From Chloroflexota bacterium (GTDB lineage: Bacteria > Chloroflexota > Dormibacteria > CF-121), in contig VBIS01000062.1 of the NCBI GenBank assembly GCA_005880605.1, forward strand, positions 1 to 18,513: 18,513 bases of DNA, read 5' to 3'. Below are positions 1 to 7,237 of this stretch, piece by piece. Within the stretch, counting starts at the first letter, position 1, and the number at the start of each line of letters is the position of its first letter. Below the pieces are notes generated by a model. The model was given only the letters and a program-made list of their open reading frames with translations, ran no database searches and was not told the DNA's origin. The position numbers and the translations under genes are program-made.

Positions 1-1
1 T

Positions 2-91
2 GCCGATCAGGGCGACACGCGCTGGGTCGATACCATCAAGGGCATCCTCCGCGATGAATCGAAGGCGCCGGCGATGGCGCTGACGGCCTAG
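2..91 (+). CDS. 3' end of an unidentified protein (partial)
   Basis: An open frame enters from the left edge and ends at TAG (89-91), giving the last 29 residues of a protein; the final stretch reads WVDTIKGILRDESKAPAMAL. The tail is too short to assign a family. Codons are GC-rich and look coding, and the frame ends just before a palindromic repeat and a convergent gene, as expected for a real 3' end. The function is unknown. Confidence 0.55.
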   Translation, partial: ADQGDTRWVDTIKGILRDESKAPAMALTA

Positions 92-122
92 AGCCCCCAC
101 CCTGCCCTCCCCCAGAGGGGGG
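92..122 (-). repeat. REP-like palindromic element, copy 1 (inverted)
   Basis: On the minus strand this reads as a C-run/G-run hairpin (CCCCCCTCTGGGGGAGGG) followed by CAGGGTGGGGGCT, the same arrangement as six other copies in the window. It fills the gap between two convergent genes, where the hairpin could act as a bidirectional terminator or mRNA end-stabiliser. This is the only copy in this orientation. Confidence 0.8.
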
Positions 123-126
123 AACA

Positions 127-1365
127 TCAGAAGACGGCCCAGTTCACGGTGGAGAGCTGGTCATCGGTAAAGGCCTGGCCGGGCTCCTGCAAATAGAGGT
201 ATCCAATCAGCCGCGCGACCTGGGCCTCCTGGTAATAGTGCTGGCGATGATCCTCATAGGCGCTCGAATGGATCGACTGACTACTGTTCCCCTGCGCGGC
301 ACTCTCCTCGGCGGTGAGGATCAGGTCATAATTCTCAAGGAACCGTTTGAGCCGGCTGTCACGGTAGAGCACCAGCCGCGGAGGGGCGTTGACGAGGTCC
401 GCCGTGAGCCTGGTGAAATCCTGCCGCATCGCGACGAGTGCACCAGGTGGCGAAGGTCGCTGCGTCTCGCGATCGAGGTCCTGGTTCAGGGTCGCCGCGG
501 CGTTGGTGACCCGGTCGAGATATGCAGACTCGGCGGGTTGGAGGTCGGCAGGCCGCACGTATGGCAGGGCGGTGGGGCCGTGAAGGAAATCGATCACCTC
601 GTATCCGACCTCACCGCCGCTCCCGGCGTCGCGCAGAAAGAAGGCGTTGACCGGCGGCGATTGCCGCGCGCTGTATCGATAGAAGCCGATCCGATGGGAC
701 TGGACCTCGCGCAGTTTCGCCTGGCGTTCGCTGAGGCATAGGTCGGCGAAGTCGGTCAGGCCGGGGGCCTGCAGGACGAACAGGCGGGCGTTGGAGATCC
801 CGGCAACGGTTGGATCGGTGGTATCGAGGACGAAGGCCTCGTACAGCGTCGCGTCCTGCTTGGCCGCGGCCAGTGCGTTCGCCATCCCCTGGATGGCGAC
901 GATGTCGAGTGGCCGTTGTCCAAAGACGTTGATCTCGATGGTGGTGTCGTCCCGCCAGCAGTGCAGGGCTTGCAATCCGGCGCCGAGTGTCGGGCAGCCG
1001 ATCGCCTGCTCGCCGGTCCGGTTGGGCCGCCGATCCGCCGAGACGCCGGCAAAGGCCAGGAAGACAATGGCGACGGCGATCGCCACCGCGATCAGGCCGG
1101 CAGCCCAGGCGCGCAGCCCCCGCCGGACCGCCGCCGGGATCAAGCGCCGGCTGAGAACCAGCAGGGCGGCGGCCGTCGGAATGAAGAAGAGGGTGTAGGA
1201 GGCGAGGCTGAACACGGTGTCGGCCCGCGCGGTGCAGGGCATGCCGGGATAGGTGGCGCCGGCTCGCAGCGGCGCGATCAGCCAGGCGATCAGCAGGAGG
1301 CCAAGGGGCCAGATCCACCCGATCCACCTCACGCGGCGGTCCGGCTTTGGTGCGGCGACCGTCAC
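127..1365 (-). CDS. Membrane-anchored protein of unknown function, coupled to a patatin-like lipase
   Basis: A 412-residue protein that I do not recognise. The N-terminal quarter has three hydrophobic segments, about residues 14-36, 51-75 and 83-108, separated by short polar loops. About 300 mostly polar residues follow, with no further membrane segment, so the protein is probably a membrane anchor plus a large soluble domain. Cysteines near residues 124 and 136 and a third near 209 could form disulfides if that domain is outside the cell. The start is GTG at 1363-1365, which overlaps the TGA of the upstream lipase gene as GTGA, implying translational coupling. The pairing suggests a shared envelope or lipid role, but this is only context. 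The gene ends just before a repeat separating it from a convergent gene. Confidence 0.75.
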   Translation of the reverse strand: MTVAAPKPDRRVRWIGWIWPLGLLLIAWLIAPLRAGATYPGMPCTARADTVFSLASYTLFFIPTAAALLVLSRRLIPAAVRRGLRAWAAGLIAVAIAVAIVFLAFAGVSADRRPNRTGEQAIGCPTLGAGLQALHCWRDDTTIEINVFGQRPLDIVAIQGMANALAAAKQDATLYEAFVLDTTDPTVAGISNARLFVLQAPGLTDFADLCLSERQAKLREVQSHRIGFYRYSARQSPPVNAFFLRDAGSGGEVGYEVIDFLHGPTALPYVRPADLQPAESAYLDRVTNAAATLNQDLDRETQRPSPPGALVAMRQDFTRLTADLVNAPPRLVLYRDSRLKRFLENYDLILTAEESAAQGNSSQSIHSSAYEDHRQHYYQEAQVARLIGYLYLQEPGQAFTDDQLSTVNWAVF

Positions 1366-2333
1366 TGAGCCAGGGAGATGACCGATGGGTGCCGGATCGG
1401 CAGCATGTAGTGGATGCCGGGCTCGAGCCGCCCGCGCGCATCGAGCCCGCCGGCCGCCAGGAACCCCTTGGTGCGGGCGTAGGCTTCATCGATCAGCCGA
1501 TCGCACTGGCTGAAATCGGTCCCCGCGGTTCCGAATTCGACATTGGGGAACAGCAGGGAGATCTCGGCTTGACCGGAGTAGCGCTGATATTCCTCCAGCA
1601 TCCGCTGGCCGAGCATGATCTGGATGCTCTGCGCCAGGATGCCGGTCAGGCTGTGGTTCGGCGGAATTCGCGGGTTGGAGGTACTGTTGTCGATGGCGAC
1701 GACGTGGGTCGCCCCCAGCTGGATCGCCTCCGGCAGGCCGACGTTCTCGGCCACGGCGCCGTCGACGAACTCTTCATCGCCGATGCGGTAGGGATTGAAA
1801 AGGCCGGGAATGGCGGACGAGGCGGCCACGGCATCCGGCACGCTGCCGGTGGTGAAGATCTCCTTCCGGGCGCGGGTCAGGTTGGTCGCGATCACGGCGC
1901 ACGGGAGGACCAGTTGGTCGAAGGTCGCCGGCAGATTCATCGCGGCCAGGGTGCGCAGGTAGCGGCTGTCGAAGAAGCTGTTGCGACTGCGGACATATCG
2001 ATAGGCCATGTGAAGCGGGTTCCGGTCGAACAGATCGCGGTTGCGGATCGAGCGCCAGACCCGGGCGAGTTGGTCGATCGTCTCGAGATCGGGTTTGGCG
2101 GCGAGCGCGACGGCATTGAACGCCCCCGAGCTGCATCCCACGAGGCCGTCCGGTTTGATTCCGGCCTCGAGTAGGGCCTTGAGCACCCCGACACTGCAGG
2201 CGCCCCGGCTCCCGCCGCCCCCCAGGACAAAGACGAGTCGTCGTTGCTTGTCGCCACCGAGCGAGGTCGGTGTCCGGCGCCGGCGCCACCAGGACAGCAT
2301 GGAAGGGGATCGCCAAAATCCAGTTTCCCGCAT
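1362..2333 (-). CDS. Patatin-like phospholipase (RssA-type)
   Basis: A 323-residue patatin-family serine hydrolase. The glycine-rich oxyanion loop GGGGSRG is at residues 38-44, the nucleophile elbow GCSSG at 66-70 (Ser68) and the catalytic aspartate in FVDGA at 189-193 (Asp191), giving the complete Ser-Asp dyad. Family members hydrolyse acyl esters of phospholipids or related lipids. There is no signal peptide; the N-terminus has WW and a run of four arginines (residues 15-20), which could favour membrane contact. An in-frame ATG at residue 12 is an alternative start. The gene is first of a two-gene unit, and its stop overlaps the start of the downstream membrane protein. The substrate cannot be told from sequence. 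Confidence 0.9.
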   Translation of the reverse strand: MRETGFWRSPSMLSWWRRRRTPTSLGGDKQRRLVFVLGGGGSRGACSVGVLKALLEAGIKPDGLVGCSSGAFNAVALAAKPDLETIDQLARVWRSIRNRDLFDRNPLHMAYRYVRSRNSFFDSRYLRTLAAMNLPATFDQLVLPCAVIATNLTRARKEIFTTGSVPDAVAASSAIPGLFNPYRIGDEEFVDGAVAENVGLPEAIQLGATHVVAIDNSTSNPRIPPNHSLTGILAQSIQIMLGQRMLEEYQRYSGQAEISLLFPNVEFGTAGTDFSQCDRLIDEAYARTKGFLAAGGLDARGRLEPGIHYMLPIRHPSVISLAQ

Positions 2334-2504
2334 AGACGTTACGTATGAGATCCCGATCGGAGCATGCGCCAGGGCTGAGTGTAACGGGTCGGTACCAGCG
2401 GGCTGGAAGCTTGTGGACTCTGCGTTGTCTGGCTAGAAGAGGGCATCTGCAAGGAGACACGGAACCAGCGTCGTGTTAGTCTTGTAGTATCACCTTTCCG
2501 TCCT

Positions 2505-2717
2505 ATGCACTGTCCCTATCTCGAGCAAATCCTACGTAAGCGGCAGGCCTTTCTGCGGGTCTTCCAGGCCGATTGCCACGTCGACCGGAAGGTCCACCGC
2601 TTCCACGGCGTCATGAAGTGGCCGACCCCGCCCTGCCTGGGAAAGATGGCGACCTGCGCCCTGTACCAGGAAGCGCGCGCCAGTGAAGATCTGAGGTTGC
2701 GCCGCCTCGCCGACTAA
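2505..2717 (+). CDS. Small four-cysteine protein, possible metal binder
   Basis: A 70-residue protein starting MHCPYLEQ, with cysteines at 3, 24, 44 and 51 and histidines at 2, 25, 31 and 34. An N-terminal CPYLE and a late C-x6-C-x-L-Y pair recall small uncharacterised bacterial proteins with CP[FY]L and spaced cysteines, which may bind zinc or an iron-sulfur cluster; this resemblance is from memory and is weak. A box reading TAGTAT (2485-2490) lies 14 bases before the ATG and could be its -10. The gene ends 14 bases before the glycine oxidase gene. It is short but its composition looks protein-like. Confidence 0.55.
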   Translation: MHCPYLEQILRKRQAFLRVFQADCHVDRKVHRFHGVMKWPTPPCLGKMATCALYQEARASEDLRLRRLAD

Positions 2718-2718
2718 G

Positions 2719-2724
2719 TAACAT
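2719..2724 (+). promoter_or_regulatory. Possible -10 box for a leaderless thiO-like mRNA
   Basis: TAACAT lies 7 bases before the GTG start of the oxidoreductase gene, so transcription would begin at or next to the start codon. There is no Shine-Dalgarno sequence here. The box overlaps the end of the preceding small gene. Three other plus-strand genes show the same arrangement. Confidence 0.4.
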
Positions 2725-2731
2725 CGGGCCA

Positions 2732-3850
2732 GTGAACCCGGATGTGATCGTTGTCGGTGCGGGTGCGATTGGCGCCTCCATCGCCTACCAACTGACGAAA
2801 GCCGGTGTCAAGGTGACGGTCTTCGACCGCGGCCAGGTTGGCGGCGGCGCCACCGGCGCATCCGCCGGCATGATCCAGATCAATCCGGACCGGACCACCC
2901 CTGCGGCGGTGTCCGCCCTCGGGGTGGAAAGCGCTCGCCTGTTCCCGGCGCTGGTGGCGGAGCTGCGGGAGCGGAGTGGTATGGACGTCGGCTACCGGCC
3001 CTCCCCGCTGCTGCACCTGGCGCTGCAAGCGGAGGAAGAGCCGTCGCTGCGGGCACACCGTGCCTGGCAGGCCGACCACGGGATCGCGGTCTCCTGGCTC
3101 GATCGCACCGCGGCGCTCGACCTCGAGCCCAGCCTGAATCCCGACATTCGCGCCGCGCTCTACTACCCGAACGACTACCAGCTGTCGCCACTGGTCTTCG
3201 CCCGTGCGCTGGCGCGAACCGCTGTCGACCTGGGAGCGATGGTGCGAGAAGGCGCCGCTGTCGACCGGCTGCTGACGGAGGGCGACCGGGTGGTTGGCGT
3301 CGCCATCGGCGGTGAGCACGTTCACGCCGGCGAGGTCGTGATTGCGAATGGCGCGTGGGCGTCGGCCTGGTCGGACGCCCTGCATACGCCGCTCCCGGTT
3401 CGGCCGGTGCGTGGACAGATGGTCGCGCTGCGCACGATCGGCACCGGGCTTCGGCATGTCGTGAGCTCACTTCAGGGGTACATGCTCACCAAGGCCGACG
3501 GCACCACCTACGTCGGAACCACCGTGGAAGAAGCCGGCTACGATGCGCGTCCCACGGCGGCCGGGATCGCCGGCCTTCTCGCGCTGGCGCCACGTCTGGT
3601 GCCCCGCCTTGGCGATGCCACCTTCACCGCGGCCTGGGCCGGACTCCGGCCAGGGACCGCCGACGGAAGGCCACTGATCGGTCGCCTTCCCGGCTGGCAA
3701 GGCGTGACCATGGCCGCGGGCCATTTCCGGGACGGCATCCTGCTGGCGCCGATCACGGGCGAATTGGTGGCCGACCTGCTGGCGGGACGCCGGCCGCGCC
3801 TGCCCGTCGATGACTTCGACCCGGGCCGGTTCCTGGTTCGTGCCGCCTGA
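2732..3850 (+). CDS. thiO: FAD-dependent oxidoreductase, probable glycine oxidase (ThiO-like)
   Basis: A 372-residue member of the DAO (D-amino-acid oxidase) family. The N-terminus carries the FAD Rossmann loop GAGAIG (residues 9-14), the adenosine-ribose acid VFDRG (Asp32) and a GGGATGASAG segment at about 37-46 typical of the family. Near the C-terminus GLRPGTADGRPLIG and GHFRDGILLAPITG (around 330-343) match ThiO proteins, which oxidise glycine to the iminoacetate used in thiazole (thiamine) synthesis. The start is GTG at 2732; there is no ribosome binding site, and a -10-like box 7 bases upstream suggests a leaderless mRNA. No other thiamine gene is nearby, so the substrate could be another amine such as sarcosine. 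The downstream gene overlaps by 11 bases. Confidence 0.85.
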   Translation: MNPDVIVVGAGAIGASIAYQLTKAGVKVTVFDRGQVGGGATGASAGMIQINPDRTTPAAVSALGVESARLFPALVAELRERSGMDVGYRPSPLLHLALQAEEEPSLRAHRAWQADHGIAVSWLDRTAALDLEPSLNPDIRAALYYPNDYQLSPLVFARALARTAVDLGAMVREGAAVDRLLTEGDRVVGVAIGGEHVHAGEVVIANGAWASAWSDALHTPLPVRPVRGQMVALRTIGTGLRHVVSSLQGYMLTKADGTTYVGTTVEEAGYDARPTAAGIAGLLALAPRLVPRLGDATFTAAWAGLRPGTADGRPLIGRLPGWQGVTMAAGHFRDGILLAPITGELVADLLAGRRPRLPVDDFDPGRFLVRAA

Positions 3851-4286
3851 GACACCGCGGGCGTTCGCGAGCCGCGCGGACGGATTCCGCCACGCGGCGG
3901 CCGGGGGACTCTGGCTGGCTCCGCTCGTCTATCTCGAACACGCCCGTTTCGGCCCTGGCTGGTACGGGAAGGTCGTCAGCTCTGACCCCGAGCGGCTGCT
4001 TGCCTGGGCCCAGAGCAAAGCGATCCCGCAGCGCGCGCTGGAGGTGAAGTCGCTGCCCGACCTCGATATGCCGCGGGAGGGACGGGGGCGCCTGCCCGGC
4101 TATCACATCGACCTCTGGGGCGCGCGGTTGGCGCTCGCCTACGATCCGGAAACGCTGGCTCGAGCGCGACACCGCGAGCACGCTCCCTCCCCCTCCGGGG
4201 GAGGGCAGGGTGGGGGCTCAGTACCGATCGATCGCCTTCATCCCGGAGCCGGTGATGATCAGGACGGCCCCGGGCGAAACATTTAA
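3840..4286 (+). CDS. DUF4031-like hypothetical protein with a repeat-derived tail
   Basis: A 148-residue protein if started at GTG 3840, which overlaps the oxidase gene by 11 bases; an ATG at 3810 would lengthen the overlap to 41 bases. The core segments WYGKVVSS, LLAWAQSKAIPQRAL and GYHIDLWGARLALAYD resemble DUF4031, small proteins of unknown role with a conserved S/D, hydrophobic helix, GIP-R and H-[YI]-D pattern; this is a recollection-based match of modest strength. After about residue 115 the frame enters the palindromic repeat (peptide PSPSGGGQGGG) and then runs 69 bases antisense into the PLP-enzyme gene. The last 30 or so residues are therefore probably not ancestral: repeat insertion seems to have removed the original stop. 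Confidence 0.55.
   Translation: MPPETPRAFASRADGFRHAAAGGLWLAPLVYLEHARFGPGWYGKVVSSDPERLLAWAQSKAIPQRALEVKSLPDLDMPREGRGRLPGYHIDLWGARLALAYDPETLARARHREHAPSPSGGGQGGGSVPIDRLHPGAGDDQDGPGRNI
4183..4218 (+). repeat. REP-like palindromic element, copy 2
   Basis: CCCTCCCC and GGGGGAGGG arms around a short CTCC loop are followed by CAGGGTGGGGGCT. It lies between the 3' ends of convergent genes and is read through in the tail of the plus-strand gene. The last bases abut the stop codon of the minus-strand PLP enzyme. Confidence 0.85.
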
Positions 4287-5183
4287 CACCCGGGCGCCGG
4301 CGATCGCGGCGGCTGAGGTCGGCTCCATCAGCAGCCCGACCGCGGCTGCCTGGCGCCAGGCGTTCTCAATCGCGTGCTCCGACACCGCGATCCAGCGGCC
4401 GCCGCTGTAGCGCACGGCGGCGTAGCTGCGCTCCGCGCGGGTGGGCTCGGGAATTCGAATGCCATCGGCGATCGAGGGTTGCGGAACCACCGGCGAAGGC
4501 CGCCCGATGGTCGCACCGCGGACCAGCGGCGCGCACGCCTCAGCTTGCACACCGTGAAGCCGGGGCGCCCGCTCCATCCGTCCGGCGGAAACGAGGTCGG
4601 CGAAGCCCATCGCCAGCCCGATCAGGACGGTTCCCTGCCCGACGGGCGTGACCACATCGGTGAGCTTCTCGCCGAGCTCCTCGAACAATTCATAGGCGAT
4701 CGTCTTGGTTCCCTCGAGGAACGTGTCGTCGCGTGCATGGCCAACGTCATACGCCTCGTGGCCGGCGGCCACAGCTGCCTGGGTGACGGCGGAGCGCGGT
4801 CCGGACACCTTGATCAGCTCCGCCCCCAGCGCCTGGATCGCCCGTGCTTTGACCGCCACGATGTCATCGGGTGCGAAGATCCGTGCCTTCATGCCGGCCG
4901 CCGCGGCATAGGCCGCGATCGCGGTCCCGGCATTGCCCGAGGAATCCTCGACCACCGTGCGTGCCCCCGCCGCCCGCGCCGCCGTGATCGCCGTGGCGGC
5001 CCCGCGGTCTTTGAACGATCCGGTCGGCGAGATGCCTTCGAGCTTCAGCAGCAGCTTCTCGTAGGGCACGATAGGCGTTCCGCCCTCGCCAAGCGTTACC
5101 GGTTCGCCCCGAATCGAGAGGTCCGCGCGGTAGCGCCAAAGGCCGCGGCCCGACCATGTTCCGGGCTCAGCGGGCTGAGGCAC
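4218..5183 (-). CDS. PLP-dependent enzyme, threonine synthase-like
   Basis: A 321-residue fold-type II PLP enzyme. N-terminal GLWRYRADL and LGEGGTP (31-37) match threonine synthase. SFKDRG (56-61) holds the Schiff-base lysine Lys58, SSGNAG (81-86) is the phosphate-binding loop, PVGQGT replaces the usual glycine-rich loop, and TGSGMK close to the C-terminus resembles the threonine synthase TGHGLK end. Threonine synthase converts O-phosphohomoserine to threonine. The protein is somewhat short and lacks an N-terminal zinc ribbon, so threonine dehydratase or another paralogue is possible, and I give no symbol. The GTG start overlaps the TAG of the CcdA-TlpA gene by one base, so it is probably translated from that operon. 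Confidence 0.8.
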   Translation of the reverse strand: MPQPAEPGTWSGRGLWRYRADLSIRGEPVTLGEGGTPIVPYEKLLLKLEGISPTGSFKDRGAATAITAARAAGARTVVEDSSGNAGTAIAAYAAAAGMKARIFAPDDIVAVKARAIQALGAELIKVSGPRSAVTQAAVAAGHEAYDVGHARDDTFLEGTKTIAYELFEELGEKLTDVVTPVGQGTVLIGLAMGFADLVSAGRMERAPRLHGVQAEACAPLVRGATIGRPSPVVPQPSIADGIRIPEPTRAERSYAAVRYSGGRWIAVSEHAIENAWRQAAAVGLLMEPTSAAAIAGARVLNVSPGAVLIITGSGMKAIDRY

Positions 5184-6376
5184 TAGAGGACTTTCGCGAG
5201 GGCTGTGTCGAGGAAGTCCTTCGTCAACGGAAATGGCTCGTAGCTGCTCACGGTGCCGTCACGCGCCACCAGCACACTGACCGGTAAGCCCGTGCTGCTG
5301 AGCGCCACACCGTAGGCGTTGGCCGCGCTGGCGTTGGCGTCAAGAAACGGTGCCGGCTGCAGGTTCAAGCCGCTCCAGAATTTGCTGATCGTACTCGCTG
5401 ACTCATCGCCAAAGTTGATGGCAATCACCGAAAAACCCTCCGCCCGATGCGCCAGGTACTCATCGCGAATCACGGGCAGCTCGTCGCGGCAGGGCACGCA
5501 CCAGGTTGCCCAGAAGGTGACGAGCACCGCCTTTCCTTTCAGCTGCGACAAGGACACCCGATGGCCCTCTATGTCGGTGAGGCTGAAGTCGGGCGCGGGC
5601 TTGCCCACCTGCACCGGGCCGTGCGACGCGGGCGTTGGGTTGTTGGACTCGAAGTGGGAATCGAAGGGTGTCGTCACGGCCACGACCGGAAAGAAATCGT
5701 TGAAGACGGTGAGCCGGTTGGAAAAGATCAGCACGCCCATGCCGATCAGGAAAATGGCCGCGACCGCGTTCAGCACGGCATAGGCTCCGCGAACTCGGGT
5801 CAGCAGGCGCGTCAGGATCCCGGATAAACCGGCGGCGACCAGGAAGGGTAGGCCGAGCCCGGCTGAATACGACGCGAGCAGCAGCGCTCCCTGTGCCGCC
5901 GTCCCGGTGCTGCCGGCGCGGAGCAGGATGGCGGCGAGGATGGGGCCGACGCACGGCGTCCAACCGACGGCGAAGGCGAGACCGATCACGTACGCCGCCC
6001 ACGGCGCGCGCGGCAGCCGGTGGGCGATATCGAACCGCTTCTCACCCATGAGGCCGGGAATTCGGCCGATCGTGAGCAGGGCGATGCCGATCAAGACAAG
6101 CGCCGCTCCGGCGATCTCCAGCAGCAGCGGCCGGTAGGCCTTGAGGTCCGCGCCGATCAGCCCGAAGGAGGCGCCCAGGGCGACGAACGCGGTGGCGAAT
6201 CCGGCGACGAAGAGCGCCGCCTTGCCCAGTACCTTTAGTTGCTGCCCGAGCGTGGCCTCGGTCCCGGCTGCGGCCGCACCCATGTACGCGATATAGGCGG
6301 GTACCAGCGGCAGCACACAGGTGGACGCAAACGACAACAGGCCGGCGACGAACGCCAGGGCCAGGTCGAGGATCAT
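5183..6376 (-). CDS. CcdA-type thiol-disulfide transporter fused to a TlpA/ResA-like thioredoxin domain
   Basis: A 397-residue two-domain protein. Residues 1-220 form a six-helix CcdA/DsbD-like membrane domain with its paired cysteines in STCVLPLVPAY (Cys20) and GWTPCVGP (Cys142), which carry electrons across the membrane. After a linker, residues 258-397 are a TlpA-like thioredoxin with APDFSLTDIEG, active site WCVPC (Cys293/Cys296) and cis-proline in TGLPVS, expected outside the membrane. The fusion could take electrons from cytoplasmic thioredoxin and reduce extracytoplasmic thiols, for example in cytochrome c maturation or protein repair. The first motif has Thr where CcdA usually has Pro before the cysteine. 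The ATG overlaps the anti-sigma stop as ATGA, tying it to the redox sigma module. Confidence 0.92.
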   Translation of the reverse strand: MILDLALAFVAGLLSFASTCVLPLVPAYIAYMGAAAAGTEATLGQQLKVLGKAALFVAGFATAFVALGASFGLIGADLKAYRPLLLEIAGAALVLIGIALLTIGRIPGLMGEKRFDIAHRLPRAPWAAYVIGLAFAVGWTPCVGPILAAILLRAGSTGTAAQGALLLASYSAGLGLPFLVAAGLSGILTRLLTRVRGAYAVLNAVAAIFLIGMGVLIFSNRLTVFNDFFPVVAVTTPFDSHFESNNPTPASHGPVQVGKPAPDFSLTDIEGHRVSLSQLKGKAVLVTFWATWCVPCRDELPVIRDEYLAHRAEGFSVIAINFGDESASTISKFWSGLNLQPAPFLDANASAANAYGVALSSTGLPVSVLVARDGTVSSYEPFPLTKDFLDTALAKVL

Positions 6377-6618
6377 TGAGCCGGCTTAGGCTTCTCGGTC
6401 GCGAGCTGACGCACCCAGGCGCGCAGGCGCGTCGGGGCGTCGTCGGTGCAGCATTCCTTGCGGACCAGTCGCTTCATCTCAGCCTGGAAGTCGAAGACCT
6501 GCTCGCACGGGGGGCAGTCGTCCAGGTGCGCCTTGACCTTTTTGACCTCGGTTTCGCTCAGCTCACGGTCGATATAGGTGGAGAGCCGCCGCATCGTCTG
6601 TTCGCAGTGATCTCCCAT
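6373..6618 (-). CDS. RsrA-like zinc-binding anti-sigma factor
   Basis: An 81-residue ZAS-type anti-sigma factor. From the ATG at 6618, Cys5, His31, Cys35 and Cys38 (HLDDCPPC) have the same spacing as Cys11, His37, Cys41 and Cys44 of Streptomyces RsrA as I recall it, and a CC pair at 56-57 parallels the RsrA Cys61/62. RsrA holds SigR inactive until zinc ligands are oxidised to a disulfide. A longer frame exists upstream, but this ATG overlaps the sigma TGA as TGATG and begins at the conserved core, so I prefer it. The product is cytoplasmic and should bind the sigma factor encoded just upstream. Its stop overlaps the CcdA-TlpA start. Confidence 0.88.
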   Translation of the reverse strand: MGDHCEQTMRRLSTYIDRELSETEVKKVKAHLDDCPPCEQVFDFQAEMKRLVRKECCTDDAPTRLRAWVRQLATEKPKPAQ

Positions 6619-7184
6619 CAGCGTGCCCCCACGGCCAATGACGGAGCCTTGGGCCGTCCTGAATATTCCCACAATTTCTTCTGCAGCGCTTGGCGCCCGC
6701 GGTGCAGGCGGGACATCACGGTCCCGATCTTGATCCCAAGGATCGAGGCGACTTCTTTGTAGGAGAAGTCCTCGACGTCGACCAGCACGACCACCATCCG
6801 CATCGGGACGGGCAATTCCTCGAGCGCACGCTTGACCTCGCCGCCGAAGCCACGGTCCACGATGATCTCCTCGGGCGACATCAGGTGAACCGGCATGCCT
6901 TCGCGGCGCATCTGCTCGTAGATGGAGAAGTCCGCGCCGGGCTGATCAATGGGATCTTCGGGTGCCGGCCGCTGGCGGAGCCGGTTGCGGAAAACGTTGG
7001 TCATGATCGTGAAGAGCCAGGCCTTTTCGTTGGTGCCCGGCCGGAATCGATTCCGGTATCGGTAGGCTCGCAAATAGGTTTCTTGCACTAGATCCTCGGC
7101 GTCTTCCGGCTTTCGCGTGAGGCGAAGCGCGCTTCGATATAACGCATCGAGATGCCTCTCAAAAAGCGAAAAGTCGCTACTCAT
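6618..7184 (-). CDS. ECF sigma factor, SigR/SigH-like
   Basis: A 188-residue group 4 sigma factor. Region 2 contains DAEDLVQETYLRAYR (28-42) and FRPGTNEKAWLF, both typical of the SigR branch; region 4 contains the helix-turn-helix EVASILGIKIGTVMSRLHRG (144-163). It should direct RNA polymerase to thiol-stress promoters (GGAAT-N18-GTT) when freed from the anti-sigma factor translated from the overlapping downstream start. The ATG at 7184 is preferred: it aligns with the conserved N-terminus and lies just after a SigR-type promoter match. A second in-frame ATG at 7205 would add 7 residues. Adjacent CcdA-TlpA fits a disulfide-stress role; the regulated target set is unknown. Confidence 0.9.
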   Translation of the reverse strand: MSSDFSLFERHLDALYRSALRLTRKPEDAEDLVQETYLRAYRYRNRFRPGTNEKAWLFTIMTNVFRNRLRQRPAPEDPIDQPGADFSIYEQMRREGMPVHLMSPEEIIVDRGFGGEVKRALEELPVPMRMVVVLVDVEDFSYKEVASILGIKIGTVMSRLHRGRQALQKKLWEYSGRPKAPSLAVGAR

Positions 7185-7187
7185 GGC

Positions 7188-7213
7188 AACGCCCCGCTGG
7201 TCCATTCTATTCC
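7188..7213 (-). promoter_or_regulatory. SigR-type promoter match before the sigma gene
   Basis: On the minus strand GGAAT (7213-7209) is followed by exactly 18 bases and GTT (7190-7188), the -35/-10 consensus of SigR/SigH regulons. It lies directly upstream of the preferred sigma start, as expected for autoregulation. GTT is only 3 bases before the ATG, so transcription would start at or just inside the coding sequence. A chance match cannot be excluded. Confidence 0.4.
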
Positions 7214-7237
7214 GGCGAATTCGGGCGTCCGGGGATC

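Noticed and set aside
611..1489. A 292-codon minus-strand frame overlapping the membrane protein gene
   Set aside because: Arg/Pro/Ala-rich shadow of the real frame, typical of high-GC DNA.
2334..2504. Promoter pair in the gap between the lipase and the small cysteine protein
   Set aside because: Apart from the TAGTAT box near 2485, I could not find convincing -35/-10 pairs on either strand.
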